A stretch of DNA of 32,392 nucleotides from Erysipelotrichaceae bacterium (GCA_021769225.1 JAETTH010000018.1:1-32392); one strand, 5' to 3'. Positions 9,091 to 18,183 are shown, numbered from the stretch's first letter. Numbers and translations: made by a program. The notes: a model not told the origin generated them from the letters alone.

Positions 9091-9287
9091 TCCCTGCGTA
9101 GTGCGTAAAGACTGGAATTTTAGAACCAACAAAGATAAAACGGGAGTCTGAAATTAGAGTTTAAATGCGGCGTGCATGCTTAAATTTATTTAAGAAGCCC
9201 ACAAACATTTAACAAGACACCCACCTGTGAAAGCAGGTCCTTAAAATTTCTTTCACCATACGGCTGATGCGGGGCTTTTTTATTTTA
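9091..9287 (+). ncRNA. ssrS: 6S RNA
   Basis: 6S RNA binds the housekeeping RNA polymerase by mimicking an open promoter. The region has the clostridial 6S pattern: CCCTGCGTAGTGCG near the 5' end pairs with the 3' segment ATGCGGGG; GCGTAAAGACTGGAATT lies on the 5' side; the highly conserved block GTGCATGCTT...AAGAAGCC follows at about 9172-9202; and ACACCCACCTGTGAAAGCAGGT forms a 3' side hairpin. A T run after GCGGGG (9276-9281) ends the transcript. Exact ends are approximate. A TATAAA box lies at 9083-9088, but its -35 region is weak. Confidence 0.92.
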
Positions 9288-9338
9288 AACCGTTTTCAAT
9301 TGTCTTGATTAAAAAATTACGAAAAAAGTGAAAAACTA

Positions 9339-9367
9339 TTGAATTTATAAGAAGAAAAAGATAAAAT
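9339..9367 (+). promoter_or_regulatory. Promoter of the GLUG-repeat surface protein
   Basis: TTGAAT (9339-9344) and TAAAAT (9362-9367) are separated by 17 bases, about 40 bases ahead of the coding start at 9409. Confidence 0.6.
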
Positions 9368-9408
9368 TAGATAAATTAAAAATTATACAAATGAGAGGAG
9401 AAAAACAA

Positions 9409-12400
9409 ATGAAGGGAAATAGAAAAGGAATTACTCTAATAGGGTTGGTTGTAACAATTGTAGTACTTTTAATATTGGCAGGAATTACCTTATCTGTTGT
9501 ACTAGGTCCAAATGGAATCATTGAAAGAGCAAAACAAGCAGTGAAAGAATCAAAACAAGCTGGATTAAATGAGCAAGCATATTTAGCAGAACTAGAAAAA
9601 GCAATGCAAATAGAGATTGCAAAAATATCAGATCCAAATCCAGGAGAGTTAGAACAAATAGACGAAAATACTTATACAGTTAATAGTATTGAAGATTTAG
9701 TAGGTTTTTCAAAAAAAGTAAATAATGGAGAAGGTTATCAAGGAAAGACAATTATTTTAGTTTCCACATTAGACTTTACAAATGATAAATCATATACAGA
9801 TCCAACTAACACAGAATTATTTGGTGATTATAACGGAGATGGACTTACAGAGGGAATAAAAGAAGAGTTAAATAAAGGAAGAGGTTTTATTCCAATTGGA
9901 AATAAAGTCGATATACAAAAAGATGCAGAAGAAAATATTACTCTTTCAGGAAACTGGTTTAAAGGAACTTTTGATGGAGGAAATAAAGAATTAAGGAATA
10001 TAAGGATTCAAGTAGATGAAACGGAAAAAGAATATGGTGTAGCAGGTCTATTTGGAGTTAATAATGGAAGTATAAAGAACTTAGCAGTATCAGGAAATAT
10101 TTCATGTTCTAATAGTGTAGAAAAAGGAAGAGTTTATATAGGGAGTATTAGTGGATATAGCTTTGGAAATATTGCAAATTGTTATAATACATCTAATATC
10201 ATAAATGGGCCAACTTATCTAGCTTATTTAGGGGGAATAACAGGAATTCAAAGTGGAGCAAACAAAGAAGTTACTAATTGCATTAATAAAGGAGCCGTTA
10301 TTTGTCAAAATGCTTTAACAGGAGGAACAGTAACAGTAGGAGGAGTTATAGGATATAATTATGGTAGTTATATCACTAAAGTAGAAAATCAAGTAAAAAT
10401 AATGACTCAAAATGCGGAAGGACTTGGTACAATTTTCATAGGAGGAGTTATAGGAGAAAATACAGGAAGCCTTTTCAATAGTAATAATACTGGAGCAGTA
10501 GAAGTTAGTCAAGGAACAGCAGACTATCTCGATATGGGTGGAATTGTTGGTGTTAATAGAGGTCAAATTGAAAATTGTGCTAACGTAGGAAGTGTTATTT
10601 CTAAAATAAATTTAACAAAAAACCTATTTGTAGCAGGAATTTCAGGATATAATTACGCACCAGGAAATATTATTGACTCAGTAAATAATGGACAACTAGT
10701 AGTACAAGGAGAAGTAATTGGTTGGCAGGAAATAGCTGGAGTTGCTGGATGTAATACTGGAACGATAAGAAACTGCAGTAACACTGTTAATATTAATAAT
10801 ACATCTTCTGTAGCTTCCATCTGCGTAGGAGGTATTGTCTCAGTATTAGCTGATGGAACAGTAGAAAACTGTAATAATACTGTTGAGATAAAAGCAACTA
10901 ATAATAATGATGGAAAATCAGCATATAGCGGAGGAATTGTTGGCTCTGCAAATGGAGATAAAAATGCAACGGTAAAAAATTGTAACAATTCTGGAGCTGT
11001 TATATTAGAAGGAACAGTAGGAAACTATGGATATGCAGCAGGAATCGTAGCAAGTAATGGGGCTCAAATTCAAAATTGTAACAATACAGGAAATATTTCA
11101 TCAACTTGCCCATTAAAAACTCATTTATATATAGGTGGAATTGTAGGAATTTATAATGGTGAAAATAAAGTAGTTTCAGGTTGTAAAAATCAAGGAGAAA
11201 TCTATGGAAGTAATACTACCTGGTATGTCTTTGCAGGAGGAATATCCGGATATGTAACAAAAGGAACGATTACTGACTCAACAAATGAAGCAAAAGTTAC
11301 TGCATATAATCCAACAGGAGGAGCGATTCATGTTGGAGGAATCACATCATATAATTATGGAACTGTAGCAAATTGTAACAACACAGCACAGCTGGTTTCA
11401 GATAGCTCAACCGCCAGTGTATTTTGCGGTGGAATAACAGGTAAAAACTTCTTAGAAGTTAATAACTGCACAAATACAGGAAAAATAACTGCAAAAAATT
11501 CTAAAAGTCAAAGTTGGGGAAATTTTGCAGGAGGTATTTCTGGAGAATCTGACACTGCAGGGAAAATACTAAACTGTACAAATAATGGAGCATTATCAAT
11601 AGAAGGAACAGAAGCAAAATATGGATACATTGGAGGAATTACAGCTAAAAACTCAGGATTAATAGAAAACTCTCAAAATTTAGTGGCACCAACAACCAAT
11701 GTAGAAAATCTTAGTGTATTTTATATGGGAGGAATTACAGGATATGATTTTGCAGGAACAATTAAAGCCTGCAAAAATACAGCAATTTTGAAGCATGGAA
11801 ATACTAATGCAACATATAATATATATATGGGAGGAATTATAGGGTATATCTATACAGAGAAAGCTATTACAATTAATCAATGTGCTAATAGTGGAAATGT
11901 AGAATCTCTAGCTGGAGGATATACTTGTGCAGGAGGAATTATAGGATATATATACGCTGGAGCTAATCAGAAAGTTACTATTGAACAATGTGCTAATTAT
12001 GGAAGTATGAATTTAGTATCTGGAGACAATTGCTATATAGGAGGAATTGTAGGACAAGGAAATAGCCTTGATTTAAAAAATTCTTTTAATAGAGGAAATA
12101 TTAATACGAATTCTGCTAGTTTTAGTTGGATAGGTGGTAATATAGGAAGTGCTCAAGCAGTAGGGGTATCTAATACATATAATTCAGGAACAATAACAGC
12201 AACTGGAAAAAAGAATGTACAAGCAGGAGGCATAGTAGGATTTAACAATGGAGGAAAAATAGATAAAACATATAATATAGGAGCAGTTACATCAACTGTT
12301 AATCCACTAGATACACAAAACAACTATTATGTATATGCAGGAGGAATTGCAGCAATAAATCAAACAGCAGGAACGATTACTAATAGCTATAACTCTGGAA

Positions 12401-12672
12401 CAATAAAAAGTATTTTAAATGGTTCTTTAGGGGCAACTAGACAAGGAGGAATATTAGCAGAACAATATTATGATCAAACATTAGGCGCTTCTACAGTAAG
12501 AAATTGTTACTACACAAGTGCATCTGCTGCAACAGGAGTTGGACAGAACAATAATGGAATAGTAGAAAATGTTGTAGTAAATAATAATATGCCATCTATT
12601 TTATCAGTTTTAGGTTCACCATTTAAAGCAGATCCAAATAACGCAAATCTACCAATTCTTTCATGGCAATAG
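9409..12672 (+). CDS. GLUG-repeat surface protein with a pilin-like N-terminus
   Basis: A protein of 1087 residues. The start is ATG 9409, served by GAGAGGAG at 9393-9400; an upstream in-frame ATG at 9391 overlaps that site and is rejected. Residues 1-30 resemble a type IV prepilin leader: a short basic KGNRK segment, then Gly and ITLIGLVVTIVVLLILAG, so prepilin-peptidase cleavage before Ile is possible. The usual Glu5 of pilins is Gly here. After a helical linker (30-90) and an N-terminal domain, about 25 repeats carry the GLUG pattern (GGIxGYxxGxIxNCxNTGxI), a predicted beta-solenoid. The last residues (FKADPNNANLPILSWQ) are the typical ending of such clostridial proteins. No LPxTG is present. 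An adhesin-like surface role is inferred; the function is unknown. Confidence 0.85.
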   Translation: MKGNRKGITLIGLVVTIVVLLILAGITLSVVLGPNGIIERAKQAVKESKQAGLNEQAYLAELEKAMQIEIAKISDPNPGELEQIDENTYTVNSIEDLVGFSKKVNNGEGYQGKTIILVSTLDFTNDKSYTDPTNTELFGDYNGDGLTEGIKEELNKGRGFIPIGNKVDIQKDAEENITLSGNWFKGTFDGGNKELRNIRIQVDETEKEYGVAGLFGVNNGSIKNLAVSGNISCSNSVEKGRVYIGSISGYSFGNIANCYNTSNIINGPTYLAYLGGITGIQSGANKEVTNCINKGAVICQNALTGGTVTVGGVIGYNYGSYITKVENQVKIMTQNAEGLGTIFIGGVIGENTGSLFNSNNTGAVEVSQGTADYLDMGGIVGVNRGQIENCANVGSVISKINLTKNLFVAGISGYNYAPGNIIDSVNNGQLVVQGEVIGWQEIAGVAGCNTGTIRNCSNTVNINNTSSVASICVGGIVSVLADGTVENCNNTVEIKATNNNDGKSAYSGGIVGSANGDKNATVKNCNNSGAVILEGTVGNYGYAAGIVASNGAQIQNCNNTGNISSTCPLKTHLYIGGIVGIYNGENKVVSGCKNQGEIYGSNTTWYVFAGGISGYVTKGTITDSTNEAKVTAYNPTGGAIHVGGITSYNYGTVANCNNTAQLVSDSSTASVFCGGITGKNFLEVNNCTNTGKITAKNSKSQSWGNFAGGISGESDTAGKILNCTNNGALSIEGTEAKYGYIGGITAKNSGLIENSQNLVAPTTNVENLSVFYMGGITGYDFAGTIKACKNTAILKHGNTNATYNIYMGGIIGYIYTEKAITINQCANSGNVESLAGGYTCAGGIIGYIYAGANQKVTIEQCANYGSMNLVSGDNCYIGGIVGQGNSLDLKNSFNRGNINTNSASFSWIGGNIGSAQAVGVSNTYNSGTITATGKKNVQAGGIVGFNNGGKIDKTYNIGAVTSTVNPLDTQNNYYVYAGGIAAINQTAGTITNSYNSGTIKSILNGSLGATRQGGILAEQYYDQTLGASTVRNCYYTSASAATGVGQNNNGIVENVVVNNNMPSILSVLGSPFKADPNNANLPILSWQ

Positions 12673-12701
12673 AAAAGATATTAAAGAAAAATAGAAACTA
12701 A

Positions 12702-12732
12702 AATAAACGTCTAAATTGACGTTTATTTTTTC
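12702..12732 (+). terminator. Terminator after the GLUG-repeat gene
   Basis: AATAAACGTC (12702-12711) pairs with GACGTTTATT (12718-12727) around a 6-base loop, followed by a T run. Confidence 0.85.
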
Positions 12733-12776
12733 TTGCATTTTTCTAAAAAGAAAGTTTAAGAAATATCAAAAATAAC

Positions 12777-12805
12777 TTGTGCTTTTCTTTATTAAATGGT
12801 ACAAT
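12777..12805 (+). promoter_or_regulatory. Promoter of prmC-whiA
   Basis: TTGTGC (12777-12782) and TACAAT (12800-12805) have a 17-base spacer and lie about 45 bases before the prmC start. Confidence 0.7.
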
Positions 12806-12851
12806 ATGAAACATGTGTGAAGAGAAAATACCTTTTGGTAGGTGAAAAACA

Positions 12852-13697
12852 GTGACAATAGGAGAACTATATAAGTTAGGGGTAACAAGACTACTTGAAA
12901 ACAAAATAGAAGAATCAAGTTTGAAAAGCAAAATGCTTCTTTGTAATATTTTAAAACAAGATAAGCCATATTTGGTAAGTCATGACAGACAAGATGTTAC
13001 AAAAGAAGATGAATTGCTTTTTTTGAGTCAAATAGAAGAATTAATAGAAGGAAAACCAATTCAATATATTGTAAATAAGCAAGAATTTATGAGACTTTCT
13101 TTCTATGTTGATGAATCTGTTTTAATTCCACAACCAGATACAGAAATTCTAGTAGAAGAAGTTATAAAACTTGCAAAAGGGAAAAATAAAATAAAAGTTT
13201 TAGATTTATGTACAGGAAGTGGAGCAATTGGAATTTCAATTGCAAAACAGATAGAATGCTCTGTTACACTAAGTGACATTAGTAAACAAGCTTTAGAAAT
13301 TGCCAAAAAAAATGTCATTTCAAATCAAGTAGAAGATAAAATAACAATCATACAATCTGATCTATTTGAGAATATTAAGGAAAAGTTTGACTTAATTGTA
13401 TCAAATCCACCATATATTCAATCAAAAGTGATTCCAGAATTATCAAGAGAAGTACAACATGAACCAAAATTGGCATTAGATGGAGGAGTTGACGGATTAA
13501 ATTTTTATCGCAAGATTATTCAAGAGTCAGACACCTATTTACAACAAGATGGTTATCTATGTCTTGAAATTGGATATGACCAAAAAATGAAAATACTTGA
13601 TTTAGTAGAAAAAAGTAAAAAATATAAAGAAATATACACAAAAGAAGATTTAGCAGGAAACGATAGAATAATGATAGCAAGGAAAGTAGGAAATTAG
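12852..13697 (+). CDS. prmC: Release factor glutamine methyltransferase PrmC
   Basis: PrmC (HemK) methylates the Gln of the GGQ motif in release factors using S-adenosylmethionine. The 281-residue protein has the N-terminal helical domain, the linker PIQYIVNKQEF, the SAM-binding motif LDLCTGSGAIGISIA near residue 117, and the catalytic NPPY at 185-188 followed by the usual P-L-LDGG-DGL-FYR block. The start is GTG, with AGGTG about 7 bases upstream. It has its own promoter and is followed by whiA after 2 bases. PrmC more often sits next to prfA; that gene is not in the window. Confidence 0.95.
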   Translation: MTIGELYKLGVTRLLENKIEESSLKSKMLLCNILKQDKPYLVSHDRQDVTKEDELLFLSQIEELIEGKPIQYIVNKQEFMRLSFYVDESVLIPQPDTEILVEEVIKLAKGKNKIKVLDLCTGSGAIGISIAKQIECSVTLSDISKQALEIAKKNVISNQVEDKITIIQSDLFENIKEKFDLIVSNPPYIQSKVIPELSREVQHEPKLALDGGVDGLNFYRKIIQESDTYLQQDGYLCLEIGYDQKMKILDLVEKSKKYKEIYTKEDLAGNDRIMIARKVGN

Positions 13698-13699
13698 AA

Positions 13700-14596
13700 A
13701 TGTCTTTTTCATCCGATATTAAAGAAGAATTAAGTAAAGTAAATTCTTTAGCAAATAAAACAGCAGTAAAAGAAGAATTAATTGGCTATTTAATTAGCTC
13801 AAATACAGATGTATTAAAAAACAAAGTAAGATTTTCAACAGAAAACCAATACAGTATTAATCGATTTAATAAACTATTAAACAACATGCAAATTGACTAT
13901 AAAATTGATCTAATGGGAAAGCTATATGCCATTACTTTTAAAACAAGTAGCATCATTAATGGAATTGAATATGAAGATGAAAAAATAAAGTTATCAGAAA
14001 ATATCATGCAAAACAAGAAGATGATTGAAGAAGAAAGAGCCCTTATTCGTGGTTGTTTTCTAGGAGCAGGAACTGTTAGTGATCCACATAAAACCAATCA
14101 TTTAGAAATGATTTTTAGAACAGAAGAAATTGCAAAATATATTATTGAACTACTTGCGAGCTTTAATATTTCTTGTAAAATAATGAAAAGAAGAGCTACT
14201 TTTGTGATCTATACAAAAGATGGAGACGAGATATCAAAATTACTTGCTTTCATGGAAGCTAGTTTTTCTGTTATAAAATTTGAAGAAGTTCGTGTCATTC
14301 GTGATATGCGAAATAATGTAAATCGTTTAGTAAATTGCGAAACAGCAAATTTAAACAAAACAATTGAAGCAGCAGTCAATCAAATGGAAGATATCAAACT
14401 TTTAAAAAATACAGGGAAATTTGAAACTTTGCCAAAAGGATTAAAAGAAATTGCAGAAAAGAGATTGGAAAATCCAGAAGCATCTTTAATAGAGCTTGGC
14501 AATTTGTTAGAACAACCAATTGGAAAATCTGGAGTGAATCATAGATTAAGAAAACTAACAAAAATAGCAGAAGAAGTAAGAAATAGTATGAAATAG
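13700..14596 (+). CDS. whiA: DNA-binding protein WhiA
   Basis: WhiA is a Gram-positive DNA-binding protein linked to cell division and chromosome segregation. The 298 residues include the opening SFSSDIKEELSKV, the degenerate LAGLIDADG-type domain (RALIRGCFLGAGTVSDP--NHLEM, about 110-140), and a C-terminal helix-turn-helix (about 245-290, with RLENPEASLIELGNLL and the conserved GKSGVNHRLRK). It starts 2 bases after the prmC stop with AGGAAA upstream. The usual partners rapZ and the YvcK gene are absent, so whiA has been rearranged next to prmC in this lineage. Confidence 0.95.
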   Translation: MSFSSDIKEELSKVNSLANKTAVKEELIGYLISSNTDVLKNKVRFSTENQYSINRFNKLLNNMQIDYKIDLMGKLYAITFKTSSIINGIEYEDEKIKLSENIMQNKKMIEEERALIRGCFLGAGTVSDPHKTNHLEMIFRTEEIAKYIIELLASFNISCKIMKRRATFVIYTKDGDEISKLLAFMEASFSVIKFEEVRVIRDMRNNVNRLVNCETANLNKTIEAAVNQMEDIKLLKNTGKFETLPKGLKEIAEKRLENPEASLIELGNLLEQPIGKSGVNHRLRKLTKIAEEVRNSMK

Positions 14597-14620
14597 AAAA
14601 AAGATATTTACATTTTAGAG

Positions 14621-14677
14621 AAAATAGTTTATAAATTTATTTAAGATAAAAATAATTTATAAGCTATTTTTCTTTTT
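14621..14677 (+). terminator. Terminator after whiA
   Basis: A 16-base arm (14621-14636) pairs with 14655-14670 with one mismatch or wobble around an 18-base loop, followed by TCTTTTT. The stem is AT-rich. Confidence 0.65.
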
Positions 14678-14743
14678 AAAACTTTAAAAATAAATATAAA
14701 GCATATAACTTAAATTAATGAAAATGAAATAAAGGAAAAGTAT

Positions 14744-15886
14744 ATGAAAGAATTAGGAATTTATTTACATATTCCTTTTTGTAAACAAAAATGCTACTAT
14801 TGTGATTTTGTCTCTTTTGCTGGAAAAGAGCAAAAACAAAAAGAATATGTAAAATGTTTAGTAAAAGAAATACAGGAAAAAAAGAGTAAAATAAATAAAG
14901 ATGACTATATTTCTACTATTTATATTGGAGGAGGAACTCCTTCTTATTTAGATAGCCAGGATATTACAGAGATATTAAAAGTAGTAAAAGAAAGTTATCC
15001 TATTCAAGAACAAGCAGAAATAACAATAGAAGTAAATCCTGGAACAGTAACAAGAAAAAAACTGCAGCAATATCAAGAAACAGGAATTAATCGTCTAAGC
15101 ATTGGACTTCAAAGTTGTGACAATGGATTATTAAAAGAAATCGGAAGAATTCATACTTATGAAGAATTCTTAGATACATATCAAGTAGCAAGAAAAGTTG
15201 GTTTTCATAATATTAATGTTGACTTAATGTTAGCCTTACCTGGGCAAACAATTTTAAATTTAAAAGATAGTCTAGAAAAAATAATGAAATTAGACCCAGA
15301 ACATATTTCGGTATATTCATTAATATTAGAAGAAGGAACTAAATTAGAAAGAAAAATACAAAATAATGAACTTACATTACCAGACGAAGAAACAGAAAGA
15401 CAAATGTATTGGTATGTAAAAAACACATTAGAACTAAACGGATATATTCACTATGAAATTTCAAATTTTGCAAAACCAGGTTATGAATCAAAACATAATT
15501 TAAACTGTTGGAAACAAAAAGAATATTTAGGATTGGGATTAGCAGCTCATTCTTATCTAAATCAAGAAAGATTTCATAATATAGAAAACTTAGAACAATA
15601 TATTTCAAATATAAAAGACAAAAAGTCAAAAGAAAATATCATCTTAGATGAAAAACAGGATGTTGAATCTCAGATGAAAGAATACATGTTACTTTCTCTA
15701 AGAACAATTCAAGGAGTAAATATTGCAAACTTTAAGCAAAAATTCATCCAAAATCCAATCTATCTTTATCATAAGGAGTTAGACTACTTAGTCAAAAACA
15801 AACTAATTGAAATAGAAAGCAATCAAATTCAATTAACCGCTAAAGGACTGGATTTAGCTAATTTAGTATGGGAAGAATTTATATAA
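14744..15886 (+). CDS. hemW: Radical SAM heme chaperone HemW
   Basis: HemW (formerly annotated as HemN-like coproporphyrinogen oxidase) is a radical SAM protein thought to insert heme into target proteins. The 380-residue product has the 4Fe-4S motif CKQKCYYC (Cys 13, 17, 20), the IYIGGGTPSYL segment, NPGTVTRKKL, RLSIGLQS, the INVDLMLALPGQT block, and the HemW segment YEISNFAKPGYESKHNLNCW. A C-terminal winged-helix-like domain ends it. The ribosome binding site is AAAGGAAAAG. In clostridia hemW usually lies just before hrcA; here an acyl-CoA ligase and a reverse-strand gene intervene. Confidence 0.93.
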   Translation: MKELGIYLHIPFCKQKCYYCDFVSFAGKEQKQKEYVKCLVKEIQEKKSKINKDDYISTIYIGGGTPSYLDSQDITEILKVVKESYPIQEQAEITIEVNPGTVTRKKLQQYQETGINRLSIGLQSCDNGLLKEIGRIHTYEEFLDTYQVARKVGFHNINVDLMLALPGQTILNLKDSLEKIMKLDPEHISVYSLILEEGTKLERKIQNNELTLPDEETERQMYWYVKNTLELNGYIHYEISNFAKPGYESKHNLNCWKQKEYLGLGLAAHSYLNQERFHNIENLEQYISNIKDKKSKENIILDEKQDVESQMKEYMLLSLRTIQGVNIANFKQKFIQNPIYLYHKELDYLVKNKLIEIESNQIQLTAKGLDLANLVWEEFI

Positions 15887-15890
15887 AGTT

Positions 15891-15919
15891 TTGACAAACT
15901 TTTTATTTGGAGATATAAT
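15891..15919 (+). promoter_or_regulatory. Consensus promoter of the acyl-CoA ligase gene
   Basis: TTGACA (15891-15896) and TATAAT (15914-15919) are separated by 17 bases, a perfect match to the vegetative consensus and the strongest-looking promoter in the window. It begins 4 bases after the hemW stop. Confidence 0.9.
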
Positions 15920-15959
15920 AAAAAAGTCCAGAAAAAGAAAATAATAGGAGGAATAAGCC

Positions 15960-17837
15960 TTGAGAATTTTAAAAGACTTTAAAATACCAAATTTTAAATT
16001 TCCAAAATTCAAAATGGAAGGAATCGAAATTGATGAAGTTAATATTGATCTAGAAAAAGCGGAAAAACACAAAGCAAAAAAAGAAATAAAAAACTATGAA
16101 CCAACTCACTATGAGACAATCAAAGAAATTTTTCTTCGTTCACAAAAAGAATATAAAGACTGTCCTTTGATTTTAGAAAAACCAGATCATAAAGAACCAT
16201 ATAAAGAAATTACTTACAAAGAATTTTGTAATGATGTTATCCATTTAGGAACTGCCTTAATTAAATTTTTAGGTTTAAAAGACAAAAGAGTAGTGATTGT
16301 CAGTGAAACTACTTATGATTGGTATGTATCCTATATGGCAATGTTATGTGGTGTGGGAATTGCAGTACCAACTGATAAGGAATTACCAAATAATGAACTA
16401 GAGAATGTTATCAAAAGATCAAAAGCAGAAGCAGTTATCTATTCTGCTAAAAAGAAAGATGCCATTAAAAAGATAAGAGAAGGCTTACCAAATGTAAAAT
16501 ATTTTATTCAAATGAATGAAGAAAATCCATTAGAAGGAAAAGATATTGGATTTAATCATCTTCTATATCAAGGAAAACAATTAGTTGAAAATGGTGATCA
16601 TAGCTATTTAGACATTCCAATTGATCCAGATGAATTTAGGCTACTAATTTTTACATCTGGTACAACATCAAATTCAAAAGGGGTTATGATTTCAAATAGA
16701 AACTTGGCAGAAAATATTAATGCAGTATCTGCTTATGTAAAATTAGGAACTTCTGATCGACTATTTTCAGTGCTTCCTTTACACCATACTTATGAATCCA
16801 CCATTGGATTTATTCTTCCATTTGCTTGTGGGTGTTCAATAGCTGTTTGTGAAGGATTAAAATATATTGTACCAAATTTAAAAGAATCAAAACCAACAGC
16901 ATTACTTGCTGTACCATTATTAATTGAAAACTTATATAAGAAAATTAATGCTAACATTGTAAAAAGTAAAAAAGATAAATTAGTAAATTCTATGATTCAT
17001 GTAACAAATGGATTAAAAGCAGTTGGAGTTGATATTAAGAGAAAAGTATTTGCAGAGATTCATGAAAATTTAGGTGGAAACTTAAGAATCATCGTATCTG
17101 CAGCAGCACCAATTGATGCAAAAATAGGACATTGGATACAAGATATCGGAATTGCTTTCCTACAAGGATATGGATTAACAGAAACAGCACCAATTGCGGC
17201 ATTAACACCAGAATTTGAACCAAAGATTGGCTCAGCAGGAAAAGCTGTTATTTGTGCAGAACTTAAGATTCATAATCCAAATGAAAATGGAGAAGGTGAA
17301 GTTTATATCAAGAGTAAAACTTTAATGCTTGGTTATTATGAAGATGAAGAAGCAACAAATGAAGTAATTCATATTGATGAAAATGGTGACAGATGGTTTA
17401 ATTCTGGAGACGTTGGATATTTAGATGAAGATGGTTTCTTATATATCACAGGACGTTCTAAGAATGTTATTGTTACTCAAAATGGTAAGAATATCTATCC
17501 AGAAGAGATTGAATTGCTATTGGGTAAAGTACCAGAAATTAAAGAATGTATGGTATATGGAAAAGAAGTAGAAGGAGAAAAGGAATTAGTTATTTCTGTT
17601 AAGGTTATTCCAAATATGGATGAAATAGATGAAAAATATGGAAAAGGAAAAACTGATGAAGAAGTCTATAAGATTATTTGGGACAAAATTAAAGAAGTCA
17701 ATAAAACTTTAACTTCCTATAAAGCAATTAAACATCTTGAAATTAAAAAAGATGAATTTGAAAAAACAACAACTATGAAAATTAAAAGATTTGCAGAAAT
17801 TAAAAAAGATAAAGAAAAGCAAGAAGAGAAAAAATAA
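15960..17837 (+). CDS. AMP-dependent long-chain acyl-CoA ligase
   Basis: A member of the ANL (adenylate-forming) superfamily, 625 residues, that activates a carboxylic acid with ATP and transfers it to CoA. Visible signatures are the P-loop-like TSGTTSNSKG at 232-241, LPLHHTYE near 275, YGLTETAP at 404-411, and the GDVGYLDEDGFLYITGR hinge followed by KNVIVTQNGKNIYPEE near 500-520. The first 50 residues are a Lys/Phe/Pro-rich extension (FKIPNFKFPKFKM) before the enzyme fold, possibly membrane-touching. The start is TTG with a perfect AGGAGG 8 bases upstream. A long-chain fatty acid substrate is likely from overall FadD-like length and motifs, but is not proven. Confidence 0.88.
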   Translation: MRILKDFKIPNFKFPKFKMEGIEIDEVNIDLEKAEKHKAKKEIKNYEPTHYETIKEIFLRSQKEYKDCPLILEKPDHKEPYKEITYKEFCNDVIHLGTALIKFLGLKDKRVVIVSETTYDWYVSYMAMLCGVGIAVPTDKELPNNELENVIKRSKAEAVIYSAKKKDAIKKIREGLPNVKYFIQMNEENPLEGKDIGFNHLLYQGKQLVENGDHSYLDIPIDPDEFRLLIFTSGTTSNSKGVMISNRNLAENINAVSAYVKLGTSDRLFSVLPLHHTYESTIGFILPFACGCSIAVCEGLKYIVPNLKESKPTALLAVPLLIENLYKKINANIVKSKKDKLVNSMIHVTNGLKAVGVDIKRKVFAEIHENLGGNLRIIVSAAAPIDAKIGHWIQDIGIAFLQGYGLTETAPIAALTPEFEPKIGSAGKAVICAELKIHNPNENGEGEVYIKSKTLMLGYYEDEEATNEVIHIDENGDRWFNSGDVGYLDEDGFLYITGRSKNVIVTQNGKNIYPEEIELLLGKVPEIKECMVYGKEVEGEKELVISVKVIPNMDEIDEKYGKGKTDEEVYKIIWDKIKEVNKTLTSYKAIKHLEIKKDEFEKTTTMKIKRFAEIKKDKEKQEEKK

Positions 17838-17845
17838 AAAATAGA

Positions 17846-17873
17846 AAAGACCTTCAAAATGAAGGTCTTTTTT
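17846..17873. terminator. Terminator between the acyl-CoA ligase and the convergent small gene
   Basis: AAAGACCTTC (17846-17855) pairs with GAAGGTCTTT (17861-17870) around a 5-base loop, with further T residues. On the reverse strand the hairpin is followed by a T-containing tract, so it may serve both convergent genes. Confidence 0.88.
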
Positions 17874-17878
17874 GGTGG

Positions 17879-18121
17879 TTAATTGGTTACATAATGATTT
17901 ATCCGAAGAAAGTGACGTCTGATATAATGAGAACGTAAAAGAATAACAATTGTTTCCTCAACCATTTTGGAAACATCCAATTGTGCTAGAAACTGATTAG
18001 AAAGTTTTTTCTGTACTTGTTTATATATATCTTGCTTAGTATATGAATTTTTCTGATTGAGAATTGTACTGATGATAAGATTTTGTACTTGATGAACATA
18101 AATAGTTTTTTTATCAATCAC
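17879..18121 (-). CDS. Small unknown protein with an in-frame CGG near its end
   Basis: I do not recognise this 80-residue, mainly helical, basic protein (MIDKKTIYVHQVQNLI...). The GTG at 18121 is chosen because AAAGGTG lies 9 bases upstream on the reverse strand; a GTG at 18133 overlaps that motif. A good reverse promoter lies at 18155-18183, so the gene is probably real. Its segment SYTKQDIYKQVQKKL hints at a small winged-helix-like fold, but that is weak. Eleven codons from the stop it contains CTT CGG A (17908-17902), the same heptamer as the rbfA frameshift site. If CGG forces a +1 shift, GGA is followed directly by TAA (17901-17899) and the protein ends in Leu-Gly instead of RINHYVTN. 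Confidence 0.6.
   Translation of the reverse strand: MIDKKTIYVHQVQNLIISTILNQKNSYTKQDIYKQVQKKLSNQFLAQLDVSKMVEETIVILLRSHYIRRHFLRINHYVTN
17902..17908 (-). other. Third CTT-CGG-A site, possible +1 frameshift onto a stop
   Basis: On the reverse strand the zero-frame codons CTT, CGG, ATA become CTT, (C), GGA, TAA after a +1 shift. There is no homology evidence here; the call rests on identity with the rbfA heptamer. Confidence 0.4.
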
Positions 18122-18154
18122 AAGATTAAGCACCTTTCTAAATATAGTATATTT

Positions 18155-18183
18155 ATTATATATAGGAAGAAAAAAATTGTCAA
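18155..18183 (-). promoter_or_regulatory. Promoter of the small reverse-strand gene
   Basis: On the reverse strand TTGACA (18183-18178) and TATAAT (18160-18155) are 17 bases apart, a perfect consensus match, about 35 bases before the GTG start. Confidence 0.85.

Noticed and set aside
12743..12969. Reverse-strand open frames of 62-67 codons in the prmC promoter region
   Set aside because: They overlap the prmC promoter and coding start, have no ribosome binding site and no recognisable features.
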